Below, piece by piece: positions 37,139-47,565 of a DNA stretch of 64,000 bases. The stretch lies in the NCBI RefSeq assembly GCF_004115925.1, contig NZ_SDDX01000020.1, positions 1 through 64,000 on the forward strand, read 5' to 3'. The DNA is from Lelliottia nimipressuralis (GTDB lineage Bacteria; Pseudomonadota; Gammaproteobacteria; Enterobacterales; Enterobacteriaceae). Both the position numbers and the translations under genes were made by a program. Every line of letters starts with the position of its first letter. Position 1 is the stretch's first letter. The notes below the pieces were generated by a model. The model ran no database searches. It saw only the letters and a list, made by a program, of their open reading frames with translations, and was not told where the DNA came from.

Positions 37139-37220
37139 AGCCCGGTGGCGCGACGCTTACCGGGCCTGAAAAACCACGGATCTGTAGGCCGGATAAGCGC
37201 GAGCGCTGTCCGGCTTTTTT
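37139..37220. repeat. BIME after phoU; its right half is a terminator-like hairpin
   Basis: A first REP (AGCCCGGTGGCGCGACGCTT with ACCGGGC, to 37165) and a second (GTAGGCCGGATAAGCG with CGCTGTCCGGC, to 37214). The second ends in TTTTTT (37215-37220), so GCCGGA/TCCGGC probably terminates the pst-phoU transcript. It separates phoU from the convergent yieH. Confidence 0.75.
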
Positions 37221-37222
37221 CA

Positions 37223-37888
37223 TTAACGCGTAATATCCCACCCACGCGCTTTCCACAATTCCGGCAACTGCGCCAGATCGGTAAAGGTCGTCACTTTCGG
37301 GTGGCTGATCGGTTTGTTATGCGGATCGGCACAGAAGTAAAACACCTCCATCCCTGCATCAATCCCGGACTGCGCGCCTGCGCTGGAATCATCCACCAGA
37401 ATGCAATTTTCAACGTTCACGTTCATCGCTTTCGCGGCGTGGAACATCAGGGCCGGATCGGGCTTCCAGCGCTGGATATCGTAGCCGCTGAACAGTTTTT
37501 CCGGGAAATGGTGCAACATTTCAAGCTTGCCGAGGGAGTGCTGCATTTTGCTGACCGGGCCGTTGGACACCACGCACATCGGCACAGCCATCGAATCCAG
37601 CAGGGCGTTCGCCCCGGCGATGACCTCCAGTTCCGAGTCGAAAAGGCGTGCGACCTCGGCGCGGTAAACGGGTTCTAAGTCGGCCTTCGCCAGACTGACG
37701 CCGTGCTCAGCGTTGATAATGTCGATGATCTCGTAGAGTTTGACGCCTTTGAAGCGCTTGAACGTCTCTTCAAGATCGAGCGTAATGCCGAATTCCTGGA
37801 ACATGCTGACATACGCACGGGAACAAATGACCTCACTGTCGACCAGCGTACCGTCGCAGTCGAAAAATACCGCTTCAATTCCGGACAT
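37223..37888 (-). CDS. yieH: HAD-family phosphatase YieH (6-phosphogluconate phosphatase-like)
   Basis: Cytoplasmic haloacid dehalogenase-type phosphatase, 221 residues. Motif I is FFDCDGTLVDSE (nucleophile aspartate near residue 9), motif II is SNGP, and motif III/IV lie in KPDPALMF and ILVDDSSAGAQSG. The E. coli protein dephosphorylates 6-phosphogluconate among other substrates. The start at 37888 (MSGIEAVFF) is preferred over an in-frame ATG six codons upstream for length and its GGGAAAGGC spacing. In E. coli a longer set of genes separates it from phoU. Confidence 0.93.
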   Translation of the reverse strand: MSGIEAVFFDCDGTLVDSEVICSRAYVSMFQEFGITLDLEETFKRFKGVKLYEIIDIINAEHGVSLAKADLEPVYRAEVARLFDSELEVIAGANALLDSMAVPMCVVSNGPVSKMQHSLGKLEMLHHFPEKLFSGYDIQRWKPDPALMFHAAKAMNVNVENCILVDDSSAGAQSGIDAGMEVFYFCADPHNKPISHPKVTTFTDLAQLPELWKARGWDITR

Positions 37889-37936
37889 GCCTTTCCCTTT
37901 TAACAAGTTTAACGTTTACGTAATGCAATTTGCGGG

Positions 37937-37952
37937 ACGCAATCGTTGCCGT
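37937..37952. promoter_or_regulatory. PurR-like operator upstream of adeP
   Basis: ACGCAATCGTTGCCGT matches the PurR consensus ACGCAAACGTTTNCGT at nearly every fixed position. It lies about 100 bp before the purine permease gene, which in E. coli belongs to the PurR regulon, and about 50 bp upstream of yieH on the other side. Confidence 0.65.
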
Positions 37953-38054
37953 ATAAGCAAAATCAATGAAAAAAAGTCGCTCGCAAACGCGCCTATTGTC
38001 GCATTTTGGTATAGGATAGCGACGGATTTTTCCCTCCTTGTTCGGAAACTGATG

Positions 38055-39392
38055 ATGAGCCAACAACACACTACCCAGACATCTGGTCAGGGTCTGCTTG
38101 AGCGCGTGTTTAAACTGCGCGAGCACGGCACAACGGCACGCACTGAAGTGATCGCCGGTTTTACCACCTTCCTGACGATGGTTTATATCGTTTTTGTTAA
38201 CCCGCAGATTCTGGGCGTGGCTGGCATGGACACCAGCGCGGTCTTCGTGACCACCTGTTTGATCGCTGCACTCGGCAGCATCCTGATGGGCGTGTTCGCT
38301 AACCTTCCGGTTGCACTGGCACCGGCAATGGGTCTGAACGCTTTCTTCGCATTCGTGGTTGTGCAGGCGATGGGTCTGCCATGGCAAGTGGGTATGGGCG
38401 CCATCTTCTGGGGCGCGGTAGGTTTGCTGCTGCTGACCATTTTCCGCGTACGTTACTGGATGATTGCCAATATCCCGGTGAGTCTGCGTGTCGGCATCAC
38501 CAGTGGTATCGGACTGTTCATCGGCATGATGGGGCTGAAAAACGCGGGTGTGATCGTCGCTAACCCGGAAACCCTGGTGAGCATCGGTAATCTGACCTCA
38601 CACAGCGTGCTGTTGGGCGTGCTGGGCTTCTTCATCATCGCGATTCTGGCATCCCGTAATATTCACGCTGCGGTGCTGGTCTCTATTATCGTGACCACCC
38701 TGTTCGGCTGGATGCTGGGTGACGTGCATTACAACGGCATCGTTTCTGCACCGCCAAGTGTGACAACGGTGATTGGCCACGTCGATCTGGCAGGTTCGTT
38801 TAATCTGGGCCTGGCGGGTGTGATTTTCTCCTTCATGCTGGTGAACCTGTTCGACTCCTCCGGCACCCTTATCGGTGTGACCGATAAAGCGGGTCTGGCG
38901 GATGAGAAAGGCAAATTCCCGCGCATGAAACAGGCGCTGTATGTGGATAGCATTTCGTCTGTTGCCGGTTCTTTCATCGGGACCTCTTCTGTTACGGCGT
39001 ACATCGAGTCCTCGTCCGGCGTCTCCGTCGGTGGCCGTACCGGTCTGACTGCCGTCGTCGTGGGCCTGCTGTTCCTGCTGGTGATCTTCCTCTCTCCGCT
39101 GGCGGGGATGGTTCCACCGTACGCGGCCGCTGGCGCACTGATTTACGTTGGCGTGCTGATGACGTCGAGCCTGTCGCGCGTGAAGTGGGAAGATTTAACC
39201 GAAGCGGTTCCGGCGTTTATTACCGCCGTGATGATGCCGTTTAGCTTCTCCATCACCGAAGGTATCGCTCTGGGCTTCATCTCCTATTGCGTGATGAAAA
39301 TCGGTACCGGTCGTTTCCGCGAACTTAGCCCATGCGTGATCGTGGTGGCGCTGCTGTTTGTGCTGAAGATTGTGTTTATTGACGCGAAATAA
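38055..39392 (+). CDS. adeP: Adenine permease AdeP (NCS2/AzgA family)
   Basis: Inner-membrane high-affinity adenine:proton symporter of 445 residues, 14 hydrophobic segments. AzgA-family signatures include GFTTFLTMVYIVFVNPQIL near the N terminus, LAPAMGLNAFFAF and LFDSSGTLIGVTDKAG. Two adjacent ATGs (38052 and 38055) are possible; the second gives the E. coli length. Any start further upstream would be antisense to yieH. A PurR-like box precedes it, consistent with purine control. Confidence 0.95.
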   Translation: MSQQHTTQTSGQGLLERVFKLREHGTTARTEVIAGFTTFLTMVYIVFVNPQILGVAGMDTSAVFVTTCLIAALGSILMGVFANLPVALAPAMGLNAFFAFVVVQAMGLPWQVGMGAIFWGAVGLLLLTIFRVRYWMIANIPVSLRVGITSGIGLFIGMMGLKNAGVIVANPETLVSIGNLTSHSVLLGVLGFFIIAILASRNIHAAVLVSIIVTTLFGWMLGDVHYNGIVSAPPSVTTVIGHVDLAGSFNLGLAGVIFSFMLVNLFDSSGTLIGVTDKAGLADEKGKFPRMKQALYVDSISSVAGSFIGTSSVTAYIESSSGVSVGGRTGLTAVVVGLLFLLVIFLSPLAGMVPPYAAAGALIYVGVLMTSSLSRVKWEDLTEAVPAFITAVMMPFSFSITEGIALGFISYCVMKIGTGRFRELSPCVIVVALLFVLKIVFIDAK

Positions 39393-39398
39393 ACAAAA

Positions 39399-39423
39399 AG
39401 CCCTTTCCCGCCGGGAAAGGGCT
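39399..39423. terminator. Bidirectional terminator between adeP and chrR
   Basis: AGCCCTTTCCCG and CGGGAAAGGGCT form a perfect 12-bp stem with almost no loop, AAAAA on the left. It serves the convergent adeP and chrR; T-run quality is better for the leftward transcript. Confidence 0.8.
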
Positions 39424-39430
39424 GATTCCT

Positions 39431-39997
39431 TTACGCTTTCACCCGCTGAATATACTCCCCAAACGCGGTCAACTGACCGGTCAGATGATCCAGCGTGCTC
39501 TGATCCACCACTTCGCCCGTCTGCGTATCCACTTTGTTCTGAATCACGCCGCCCATAAATTCCGGCTTGTTCATCACCATTGCATCCAGGAACACCAGAA
39601 TCTGACGCAGATGATACTGGCAGCGTGCGCCGCCAATCGCGCCCATGGAACTGGTCTGGATCAGCACCGGCTTGCCGGAAAGCGGCTGCTCAGGTAAACG
39701 GGAAAGCCAGTCGATTGCATTCTTCAATCCGCCCGGCACCGAATAGTTGTACTCCGGCGTCACAATGACCACGCCATCGGCCTGGCGAATTTGCTCGGCC
39801 AGCGCTTCAACGCTTTGCGGGAACCCTTCTTCCTGCTGAACATCGGCGTCATACAGAGGAATATCGCCAATCGATGGCAGCGCGGAGACCTCCATTCCTG
39901 CCGGTGCCAGCTTAGGCAACGTGCGGGCAACCATCCCGTTAAATGAACCTTTGCGCAGGCTTCCCAGTAACGTAACAACTTTCAACGTATCAGACAT
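39431..39997 (-). CDS. chrR: NAD(P)H-dependent FMN quinone/chromate reductase ChrR
   Basis: Soluble flavoprotein of 188 residues that reduces quinones, and chromate as a side reaction, by two-electron transfer. The FMN phosphate loop LLGSLRKGSFNGM (about residues 10-22) and the isoalloxazine contact TPEYNYSVPGGLKNA (about 80-94) are typical. The start at MSDTLKVVTLLGS follows the AGGAGTAATC ribosome-binding site. Confidence 0.94.
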   Translation of the reverse strand: MSDTLKVVTLLGSLRKGSFNGMVARTLPKLAPAGMEVSALPSIGDIPLYDADVQQEEGFPQSVEALAEQIRQADGVVIVTPEYNYSVPGGLKNAIDWLSRLPEQPLSGKPVLIQTSSMGAIGGARCQYHLRQILVFLDAMVMNKPEFMGGVIQNKVDTQTGEVVDQSTLDHLTGQLTAFGEYIQRVKA

Positions 39998-40034
39998 GAT
40001 TACTCCTTTTTCATCATGATGGCCCATCAGCGGG

Positions 40035-40781
40035 TCAGTTAAGGGTAAGTGCTTTTTCTGCCGGTAAACTGGTTAATCTCATCAGGCGCGCGGCGGGTTC
40101 GTTGGCGCGCGCGGGAACATCAGGAAGGCTATGCCATCCGTGTCGGCTGTCAAATTCCCAGATCTTCAGGCGCTCAATCGCAGGGGTGACGGCAATCGAC
40201 CAGATCAGCACGTCTTCGGCGTCGCTGAGGGCTTCCACGCGCGCCGCTTTGGTTGCGCGCAGGCGTCCTGAACCGGGGAGCAGCTGGAGAAGGCTGGCGT
40301 CGTCTGCCGCACAGCCGGAGAGCTTTTGAATACTCTGTCGCAAGGTAATGAGCTGCGCTTTAGCTTCGTTGGGGTCGTTTTGATTACGCACCCACAGCTT
40401 TTCATTGCTCGATAAAGGATAGGCGTCGTGCGCGTGAGGGCCGTGGAAACCGCGAGTCGCGCGCTGGAGTTCCATATCCAGTCCGCAATCGCCTTCCGTT
40501 GTCAGGGCCACGCCAACAATATTTCCCGTGTAGGCGATGGAAAAACGCGGTAGCGCCGGGTCAGCAAAAACAGGGCGGCCTTCAGGCTGGGTGATCATCT
40601 CCGGCAGTTCGCTGGTGCCGTAGAGCATAAACAGCAGCTCGGACAGTAACGCCCTGGAGGCCAAAAAGCGCGAGCGTCGGTGATCCGGAAGCTTGCGCGC
40701 CTCGTTGTGGCAGGAAGAGGAGAGTCTGACAGACACCAGTCGTCCTTCGGTCAGGATCCCTCTTGCAAAATGCGTTGCCAT
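40035..40781 (-). CDS. yieE: Phosphopantetheinyl-transferase-like protein YieE
   Basis: 248 residues, related to Sfp/AcpT-type 4'-phosphopantetheinyl transferases, which load carrier proteins. The motif CGLDMELQ (about residues 102-109) corresponds to the metal-binding (V/I)G(I/V)D of the family, but the usual W(T/S)xKEA motif is not recognisable; NDPNEAKAQLITLRQSIQKL stands in the expected place. Activity is therefore doubtful. The start at 40781 (MATHFARG) has GGAGCG just upstream; MERK, four codons earlier, is less likely. Confidence 0.85.
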   Translation of the reverse strand: MATHFARGILTEGRLVSVRLSSSCHNEARKLPDHRRSRFLASRALLSELLFMLYGTSELPEMITQPEGRPVFADPALPRFSIAYTGNIVGVALTTEGDCGLDMELQRATRGFHGPHAHDAYPLSSNEKLWVRNQNDPNEAKAQLITLRQSIQKLSGCAADDASLLQLLPGSGRLRATKAARVEALSDAEDVLIWSIAVTPAIERLKIWEFDSRHGWHSLPDVPARANEPAARLMRLTSLPAEKALTLN

Positions 40782-40902
40782 TTTTCGCTCCATGATAATG
40801 GTCAGAGACAGGTTAAACGGTTACATGATTATCGCTTAACTGAGCCTCTCTTTTAATGGGTAAATCCACTAATGAGAAGCCCGGGGACCGAACTTTACAT
40901 TT

Positions 40903-41886
40903 TTAGAGGGAAAAATCGGATCTCTGGCGCAGAGAATCACAGTACAACGCTTTGATCGTCTCTTTCAGCCAGATGATTTTCGGGTTGTGACTGTTGCGCT
41001 TATGCCAGATCAGGGTGAAAGGCACGTTGAGCTTTTCGGCCTGCGCGTCGTCGATGGGAATGGGGCGACTCACCAGCTTACGCTGGTGGAGCTGATTGTA
41101 GTGATGGCAGTAGTGCGGCGCGGTGGCAATATAGTTGTGGTCGGGTTGTGCTGCCATAAACATCGACTGCTCAAAGCCAGGCAGGCTCAGGGCAATGTTG
41201 CGCTCGCGGCCCATCTCTTTCAGCACTTCGTCCAGCGCCCAGGTGTCGCTGCGCTCCCAGAAGATGCTGATGTGGGGGTAGCGTAAAAAGGTGTCGAGAT
41301 TCCACTCTTCCTGCAGCGCCGGATGGTCTTCGCGCAGATAGACGCACGGGCGGTCGCTGAAGAGGATTTCGTGGTCGATAAACCACGGGAGCAGCTTTAA
41401 CAGTTCGCGCGAGCGTGGATGCGTTTCGCGCCCGGTAAAGCCAATATCCACCTCGCCGCGCGTGATGGCATCCAGCGAGTCGTAATCCCAATGCCGCATC
41501 CGCACGGTGGCCTGCGGATAACGCTGATTCACTTGCTCTAACAGAGCGTTAAAGCGAATCAGCATCAGCGGCGTTTCCGCCGCCAGCTCGAATTTCAGCC
41601 CGCAGGGGGAATCGTGGTGGGGTTTATCCAGGATCTGATTGCCAATCTGCATCCAGTCCGTCAGATCTTGCTCAAGACTCACCGTTAGCGGCGTGGGCAG
41701 CAGGCCCAGCGGCGTTTTCACAAACAGCGGATCGTCAAACCAGTCGCGCAGTTTCGCCAGCGATTTACTGACCGCAGACGGCGTGACGTTCATCCGTTTT
41801 GCTGCTTTCGTGACGCTGCGTTCTTGCAGCAACAGCTGCAGGCACAGCAGGAGGTTAAGATCGAGACTGCTGATGGGCTTCTTCAT
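40903..41886 (-). CDS. yidZ: LysR-family regulator YidZ
   Basis: Predicted transcription factor, 327 residues. The N-terminal winged helix-turn-helix ([29 protein letters not shown], about residues 19-47) is joined to a substrate-binding domain (about 95-300). In E. coli it has been tied to survival of nitric oxide under anaerobiosis; the effector is unknown. Its start lies within the last 32 bp of mdtL, so the pair is probably co-transcribed. The C terminus is a few residues longer than in E. coli. Confidence 0.92.
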   Translation of the reverse strand: MKKPISSLDLNLLLCLQLLLQERSVTKAAKRMNVTPSAVSKSLAKLRDWFDDPLFVKTPLGLLPTPLTVSLEQDLTDWMQIGNQILDKPHHDSPCGLKFELAAETPLMLIRFNALLEQVNQRYPQATVRMRHWDYDSLDAITRGEVDIGFTGRETHPRSRELLKLLPWFIDHEILFSDRPCVYLREDHPALQEEWNLDTFLRYPHISIFWERSDTWALDEVLKEMGRERNIALSLPGFEQSMFMAAQPDHNYIATAPHYCHHYNQLHQRKLVSRPIPIDDAQAEKLNVPFTLIWHKRNSHNPKIIWLKETIKALYCDSLRQRSDFSL

Positions 41887-43030
41887 AGTGCGCTGCGGGC
41901 CGTATCGCCATGATTAACAGAATGCAGACCATGCTACAGCCAATCAGAATCCCGATCAGCATATTCAGCGCATTAAGACCTATCACCGCCGCCAGCCAAA
42001 TCCACAGGGACGAACCGCACACCTGAGCGATGCCGAGCGCAGAGCTGGCCACACCGGCGCGCAGGGAGAACGGCCCCAGCGCCTGGCTCATCGCGACGCC
42101 AAACCCTACCGAGAAACCGGCGCAGATCAGGGTAATCCCCGCCAGCATAATGGCGTGGGAACTCGCGGTCGCCAGCAACACACCGGCCATCAGGAACAGG
42201 ATCTGCGAGGTCAGCATCAGGCTGCGCTGGCTAAATACGTTAAGGGCGAACGGTGTCGAGAACGAGACCGCCATGCTGACCATCGCCGTTAAGGCCATTA
42301 CCGAGGAGTATTCCCCGCGATCAAAGCCCATGGTTTCCATCAGTAAAACCGGGGAAACGTTTACATAGGTGAGGATTACCACGACGCTCAAGGTGGTGAT
42401 CAGCAGACGGCTGATGAAAAAGCGGTTCAGGAGTTTTTCGGCCGGATGAATCGTCGCGGCATTCCCCGCGTGATGCGACCCAGGATGCGTCTCTTTCAGC
42501 ACAGTGATAGAAAGGATGAAGACCAGCAGGCCCATTACCGCCATCGTCCAGAACAGGCTCTGCCACGGCAGTTTGAGCATAATCAGATAACCGATCACCG
42601 GAGCCAGCACAGGAATAATGCAGGTGATGCCGTTAAGCATCGAGAGCACCTTCGCGCGACGCTGCGCACTCAGGGTATCGCGCAGAATGGCAAACGCGAC
42701 CACATAACAGCCGCCCGCCCCAATGCCCTGAATGAAGCGCCCGGTCAGGAACAGCGTGCTGTCCTGCGCCATTGAGCAGAGTACCGAAGCCAGGGCGAAA
42801 ATCACCGCACCGGTAATCGCTACCGGCTGGCGCCCGGCTTTGTCGGCAATCTTACCGGCAAACACCATCGACGACGCCATCCCCGCCAGATAGGCGGAAA
42901 ACGCGATGTGCAGTTGCGCTTCACTGGCCCCCAGATCCCGCGCAATGTGTGGCAGGCCGACCAGATACATATCAATACCCGATGGATAAAGCAGAACCAG
43001 TGCAAAACTACAAAACAGAAAACGCGCCAT
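41855..43030 (-). CDS. mdtL: MFS multidrug efflux transporter MdtL (DHA1 family)
   Basis: Inner-membrane drug:proton antiporter, 391 residues, 12 helices. The family motif in loop 2-3 is [13 protein letters not shown] (about residues 57-69) and the antiporter motif C region is [12 protein letters not shown]. coli MdtL confers modest chloramphenicol resistance. The start at [18 protein letters not shown] gives the E. coli length; a longer in-frame reading up to 43126 would run through a hairpin. In E. coli the tna operon precedes it; here mnmE does. Confidence 0.94.
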   Translation of the reverse strand: MARFLFCSFALVLLYPSGIDMYLVGLPHIARDLGASEAQLHIAFSAYLAGMASSMVFAGKIADKAGRQPVAITGAVIFALASVLCSMAQDSTLFLTGRFIQGIGAGGCYVVAFAILRDTLSAQRRAKVLSMLNGITCIIPVLAPVIGYLIMLKLPWQSLFWTMAVMGLLVFILSITVLKETHPGSHHAGNAATIHPAEKLLNRFFISRLLITTLSVVVILTYVNVSPVLLMETMGFDRGEYSSVMALTAMVSMAVSFSTPFALNVFSQRSLMLTSQILFLMAGVLLATASSHAIMLAGITLICAGFSVGFGVAMSQALGPFSLRAGVASSALGIAQVCGSSLWIWLAAVIGLNALNMLIGILIGCSMVCILLIMAIRPAAHYEEAHQQSRS

Positions 43031-43099
43031 AAACCCCCCATGATCGGCAGGCTGGAAGCATAGGGGGAGAAACGGGAAGAAGCGAGTTGCCATTTGGAC

Positions 43100-43130
43100 A
43101 AAGGTGATTTCCCAGGAGGAAATCACCTTT
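43100..43130. terminator. Strong hairpin between mnmE and mdtL
   Basis: AAAGGTGATTTCC (43100-43112) and GGAAATCACCTTT (43118-43130) are a perfect 13-bp stem with a 5-base loop. It is 11 bp after the mnmE stop in the leftward direction, so it likely ends the mnmE transcript, although the T stretch is only three residues. Confidence 0.7.
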
Positions 43131-43141
43131 GAAGCGGGAAG

Positions 43142-44506
43142 TTATTTCCCGATACAGAAGCTTGAGAAGATGCGGCCCAGCAAATCGTCGGAAGTAAACT
43201 CACCGGTAATTTCACTCAGGCTTTGCTGCGCCAGCCGCAGCTCTTCCGCCAGCAGTTCACCCGCCCAGGCGCCGAGCAGCTGTGCTTTGCCCTGATCGAG
43301 ATGATTAGCCGCTTGTTCCAGCGCCTGCAGGTGACGGCGACGGGCCAGGAAACCGCCTTCCATGCTCGTATCAAAGCCCATGCTCTGTTTGAGATGGTTA
43401 CGCAGGTCATCTACGCCTTCACCGGTACGCGCCGACAGACGGATGAGTGAGTGACCATTCACATCGCTCAGACCCAGCGTTTCGCCTGTTTTATCGGCTT
43501 TGTTACGCACCACGGTAATCGGCAGTTTGGCGGGCAGACGGGCGATAAAGTCCGGCCAGATTTCAGCGGGATCAACGGCGTCGGTGGTGGTTCCGTCGAC
43601 CATAAACAGCACGCGGTCAGCCTGCTCGATCTCCTGCCACGCTCGCTCGATACCGATGCGCTCCACTTCGTCGCTGGCGTCGCGCAGACCGGCGGTGTCG
43701 ATAATGTGCAGAGGCATACCGTCGATATGAATATGCTCGCGCAGTACGTCGCGGGTCGTGCCGGCAATATCCGTCACGATCGCCGCTTCGCGGCCCGCCA
43801 GGGCGTTCAGCAGGCTCGATTTCCCGGCGTTAGGGCGACCAGCGATAACCACTTTCATCCCTTCGCGCAGCAGGCTGCCCTGACGCGCTTCGGCGCGCAC
43901 GGCGTCGAGATCGGACATGACGCTGTTCAGCTGCGCTTCGATTTTACCGTCGGAGAGGAAGTCGATCTCTTCATCGGGGAAGTCGATGGCAGCTTCCACG
44001 TAGATTCGCAGGTGAGTGAGCGCTTCCACAAGATGGTTCACGCGTGCGGAAAATGCGCCCTGCAGGGAGTTCAGGGCAGAACGTGCCGCCTGTTCAGAGC
44101 TGGCGTCGATCAGGTCAGCAATGGCTTCGGCCTGTGCCAGGTCGAGCTTGTCGTTGAGGAACGCACGCTCGGAGAACTCGCCCGGCTTAGCAATACGCAG
44201 GCCCGGCAAGGTCAGAATACGTTTTAACAGCAGGTCGAGGATCACCGGACCGCCGTGGCCCTGTAGCTCCAGCACGTCTTCACCGGTAAAGGAGTTTGGG
44301 CCTGGGAACCAGAGCGCGATGCCCTGATCCAGCGCGGTGCCGTCTGCATCTTTAAACGGCAGGTAGTCGGCGTAACGCGGCTTTGGCAGTTTGCCCAGCA
44401 CGGCTTCGGCCACCTCGCGCGCCTTGAGGCCGGAGATACGCAGAATGCCTACACCACCGCGTCCCGGTGGGGTTGCCTGGGCGACGATCGTGTCGTTATG
44501 GCTCAT
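43142..44506 (-). CDS. mnmE: tRNA modification GTPase MnmE
   Basis: Partner of MnmG for wobble-uridine modification, 454 residues. It has an N-terminal tetrahydrofolate-binding domain ([18 protein letters not shown] near the start), a helical domain, and an inserted G domain (about 216-380) with G1 [10 protein letters not shown]3 DTAG and G4 NKAD. The C-terminal CIGK carries the catalytic cysteine. The start at [10 protein letters not shown] is chosen over an in-frame ATG seven codons upstream. The GTPase is potassium-activated in known members. Confidence 0.97.
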   Translation of the reverse strand: MSHNDTIVAQATPPGRGGVGILRISGLKAREVAEAVLGKLPKPRYADYLPFKDADGTALDQGIALWFPGPNSFTGEDVLELQGHGGPVILDLLLKRILTLPGLRIAKPGEFSERAFLNDKLDLAQAEAIADLIDASSEQAARSALNSLQGAFSARVNHLVEALTHLRIYVEAAIDFPDEEIDFLSDGKIEAQLNSVMSDLDAVRAEARQGSLLREGMKVVIAGRPNAGKSSLLNALAGREAAIVTDIAGTTRDVLREHIHIDGMPLHIIDTAGLRDASDEVERIGIERAWQEIEQADRVLFMVDGTTTDAVDPAEIWPDFIARLPAKLPITVVRNKADKTGETLGLSDVNGHSLIRLSARTGEGVDDLRNHLKQSMGFDTSMEGGFLARRRHLQALEQAANHLDQGKAQLLGAWAGELLAEELRLAQQSLSEITGEFTSDDLLGRIFSSFCIGK

Positions 44507-44527
44507 GGGATGTCTCGTCAAATACAA

Positions 44528-44554
44528 ATAAAAAAGGCGGTCAAATGACCGCCC
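44528..44554 (-). terminator. Intrinsic terminator after yidC
   Basis: On the minus strand GGGCGGTCA-TT-TGACCGCC is followed by TTTTTTATTT. It lies 25 bp after the yidC stop and before mnmE, so mnmE needs read-through or its own promoter. Confidence 0.88.
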
Positions 44555-44578
44555 TTATTTTAGCGTTCTCTTACCGAA

Positions 44579-46225
44579 TCAGGATTTTTTCTTTTCGCGG
44601 CTATGCAGGCCACGTTTTTCCAGACCACGGTAGATCAGCTGCTGCTGGATGATGGTCACCAGGTTGCTGACGATATAGTACAGCACCAGACCTGACGGGA
44701 ACCACAGGAAGAACACGGTGAAGATGACCGGCATGAAGGTCATGATCTTCTGCTGCATCGGGTCGGTCACGGTGGTCGGCGACATCTTCTGAATGAAGAA
44801 CATCGTCACGCCCATCAGGATCGGCAGGATGTAGTACGGGTCCTGTGCAGATAAGTCATGGATCCACAGAGCAAATGGCGCGTGGCGCAGCTCAACGGAA
44901 CCCATCAGCATGTAGTACAGCGCAAGGAAGATTGGCATCTGAATCAGCAGCGGGAAGCAACCACCCAGTGGGTTTACTTTCTCTGCTTTATACAGGGCCA
45001 TCATTTCCTGGCTCTGACGCTGTTTATCATCGCCCAGACGCTCACGCATCGCCGCAATCTTCGGCTGCAGCATACGCATCTTCGCCATGGAGGTGTACTG
45101 CGCTTTGGTCAGCGGGTACATGATGCCACGAACGATGAAGGTAATAACGATGATGGAGAAGCCCCAGTTACCCAGGAAGCTGTGGATCCACTTCAGCAGT
45201 TTGAACAGCGGCTGAGAGATGAACCACAACCAACCGTAATCTACGGTCAGATCCAGGTGCGGTGCCACGGCTGCCATTTTGTCCTGAATCTCAGGACCGA
45301 CCCACAGGGTGCTGGCCAGTTGACCTGTTTGACCAGGCTGAACCAGAACCGGTTGCGATTTGTAGCCAATAGCCGCAATGCCATTGCCCAGATTCGCAGT
45401 ATAGAAGTTGTTGGTACCGTTGTTATTTGGCACCCACGCTGTCGCGAAATACTGTTGCAGCATCGCAACCCAACCGCCTTTAGCACTGACGTTCAGGTTT
45501 TCGTTATCGGCGATGGTGTCGAATTTGTATTTCTCGTACTTGGTATCTGGCGTGGAGTACGCCGCGCCACGGAAGGTGTGCAGCGCAAAGTTGCTGCTTC
45601 CGGTGTCACGGTGAGACGGCAGATTGATGGACTGCTTCAGCTGACCAAACGTAGAAACTTCCAGTGGTTTCTCACCGGCGTTCTGCACGTTATAGCCCAC
45701 ATTCACCGCATACTCACCGCGTTTCAGGGTGAAGGTTTTGGTGAAGGTGTTGCCCGCGGCGTCAGTGTAAGTCATCGGGATCGCGAGTTCGTTCTGACCA
45801 TCAGCCAGTACAAAGGTGTCACTGTCGACGTTATACAGCGGGCGAGCGCCATTAGCCGGGTTGTCCGGGCCATCACGACCGGTCAGACCGCTCTGAGCCT
45901 GATAGAGGAACTCAGGCGTCGTTTCCAGCAGCTGGAACGGCTCGTTTGACTTCAGCTCTTTCGGGTAAGTCAGCAGCAGTGCCTGCTCAATATCGCCACC
46001 ACGGGTGTTGATAGTCAGCTCAAGCACATCGGTTTTCACCGTAATCTGCTTCCCTTGGCCACTGGCCGGTACGCCCTGGTCGGCGGCGCTACCCGCTACG
46101 GTGGTCGTTGTCTGCGTGGTCTGTTGCGGCTGTGGTTGAGGATTTTTATCCTGCTCCCATGCCTGCCAGATCATGAAAGACACGAACAACAAAGCGATGA
46201 CTAAAAGATTGCGTTGCGAATCCAT
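44579..46225 (-). CDS. yidC: Membrane protein insertase YidC
   Basis: Inserts and folds inner-membrane proteins, alone or with SecYEG (subunit c of the ATP synthase encoded nearby is a classic substrate); 548 residues as in E. coli. An N-terminal signal anchor (about residues 6-21) is followed by a large periplasmic beta-sandwich domain (about 60-340) and the conserved five-helix insertase core (from about 350, [21 protein letters not shown]). The basic tail ends SREKKKS. The yidD stop lies 2 bp upstream. Confidence 0.98.
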   Translation of the reverse strand: MDSQRNLLVIALLFVSFMIWQAWEQDKNPQPQPQQTTQTTTTVAGSAADQGVPASGQGKQITVKTDVLELTINTRGGDIEQALLLTYPKELKSNEPFQLLETTPEFLYQAQSGLTGRDGPDNPANGARPLYNVDSDTFVLADGQNELAIPMTYTDAAGNTFTKTFTLKRGEYAVNVGYNVQNAGEKPLEVSTFGQLKQSINLPSHRDTGSSNFALHTFRGAAYSTPDTKYEKYKFDTIADNENLNVSAKGGWVAMLQQYFATAWVPNNNGTNNFYTANLGNGIAAIGYKSQPVLVQPGQTGQLASTLWVGPEIQDKMAAVAPHLDLTVDYGWLWFISQPLFKLLKWIHSFLGNWGFSIIVITFIVRGIMYPLTKAQYTSMAKMRMLQPKIAAMRERLGDDKQRQSQEMMALYKAEKVNPLGGCFPLLIQMPIFLALYYMLMGSVELRHAPFALWIHDLSAQDPYYILPILMGVTMFFIQKMSPTTVTDPMQQKIMTFMPVIFTVFFLWFPSGLVLYYIVSNLVTIIQQQLIYRGLEKRGLHSREKKKS

Positions 46226-46227
46226 CG

Positions 46228-46485
46228 TTAGTGTTCTCTGGTATCAAATGGTCCGGGTGGGACGGGGTCGTCACCACCAGGGTGTAAAGGGTGGCATTTT
46301 AATACGCGTTTCACCGTCAACCAACTGCCTTTTATCACTCCAAACCTGCGCAATGCCTCAATTCCGTAGCTGGAACAGGTTGGAGTGAAACGACAATGCG
46401 GCCCGAGCAGCGGACTGATCAGGCGCTGATAGACCCGAATACAGGCTATCAGGACCCTTGAGCCAGGCGACAATGGCGGCGCCAT
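46228..46485 (-). CDS. yidD: Membrane protein insertion efficiency factor YidD
   Basis: Small protein of 85 residues associated with the inner membrane by an amphipathic N-terminal helix, helping YidC-dependent insertion. The family signature [19 protein letters not shown] with its cysteines (about residues 31-49) and the C-terminal [13 protein letters not shown] are present. It overlaps rnpA by 37 bp and is followed by yidC after 2 bp. Confidence 0.96.
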   Translation of the reverse strand: MAPPLSPGSRVLIACIRVYQRLISPLLGPHCRFTPTCSSYGIEALRRFGVIKGSWLTVKRVLKCHPLHPGGDDPVPPGPFDTREH

Positions 46486-46808
46486 AGTTTTTCCAACGCT
46501 TCCGAGAGAGCACGGTTATCGAGGTCGGCAACCCCTTTTTTAGCCACCACCACGAAATCCATTGAAGGCAGTTCATGTTGACGTAAACGGAAGCTTTCAC
46601 GCGTCAGACGTTTAATCCGATTGCGTTCATGCGCACGCTTAACGTTTTTCTTGGCGACAGTTAGACCGATGCGGGGATGCCCCAGCGAATTTTGGCGGCC
46701 GAGGATGGTGATTTGCGGCGTGCCAGCCCGTTGTGGCTGCTGGAAGACGAAAGTGAAATGAGTGGGAGTTAACAAACGTAACTCCCTGGGAAATGCTAGC
46801 TTAACCAC
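46449..46808 (-). CDS. rnpA: Ribonuclease P protein component RnpA
   Basis: Basic protein cofactor of RNase P for tRNA 5'-end maturation, 119 residues. The RNR signature appears as [16 protein letters not shown] (about residues 59-74), with the pre-tRNA leader-binding [10 protein letters not shown] segment near the N terminus. It is 16 bp after rpmH and overlaps yidD; its message level depends on the rpmH promoters. Confidence 0.97.
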   Translation of the reverse strand: MVKLAFPRELRLLTPTHFTFVFQQPQRAGTPQITILGRQNSLGHPRIGLTVAKKNVKRAHERNRIKRLTRESFRLRQHELPSMDFVVVAKKGVADLDNRALSEALEKLWRRHCRLAQGS

Positions 46809-46824
46809 CAGGGGTTAGCTTTTA

Positions 46825-47565
<741 letters not shown>

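Noticed and set aside
44858-45949. Long open frame opposite yidC (over 360 codons)
   Set aside because: It is fully antisense to a complete yidC, has no ribosome-binding site or family resemblance, and arises from the codon bias of the real gene.
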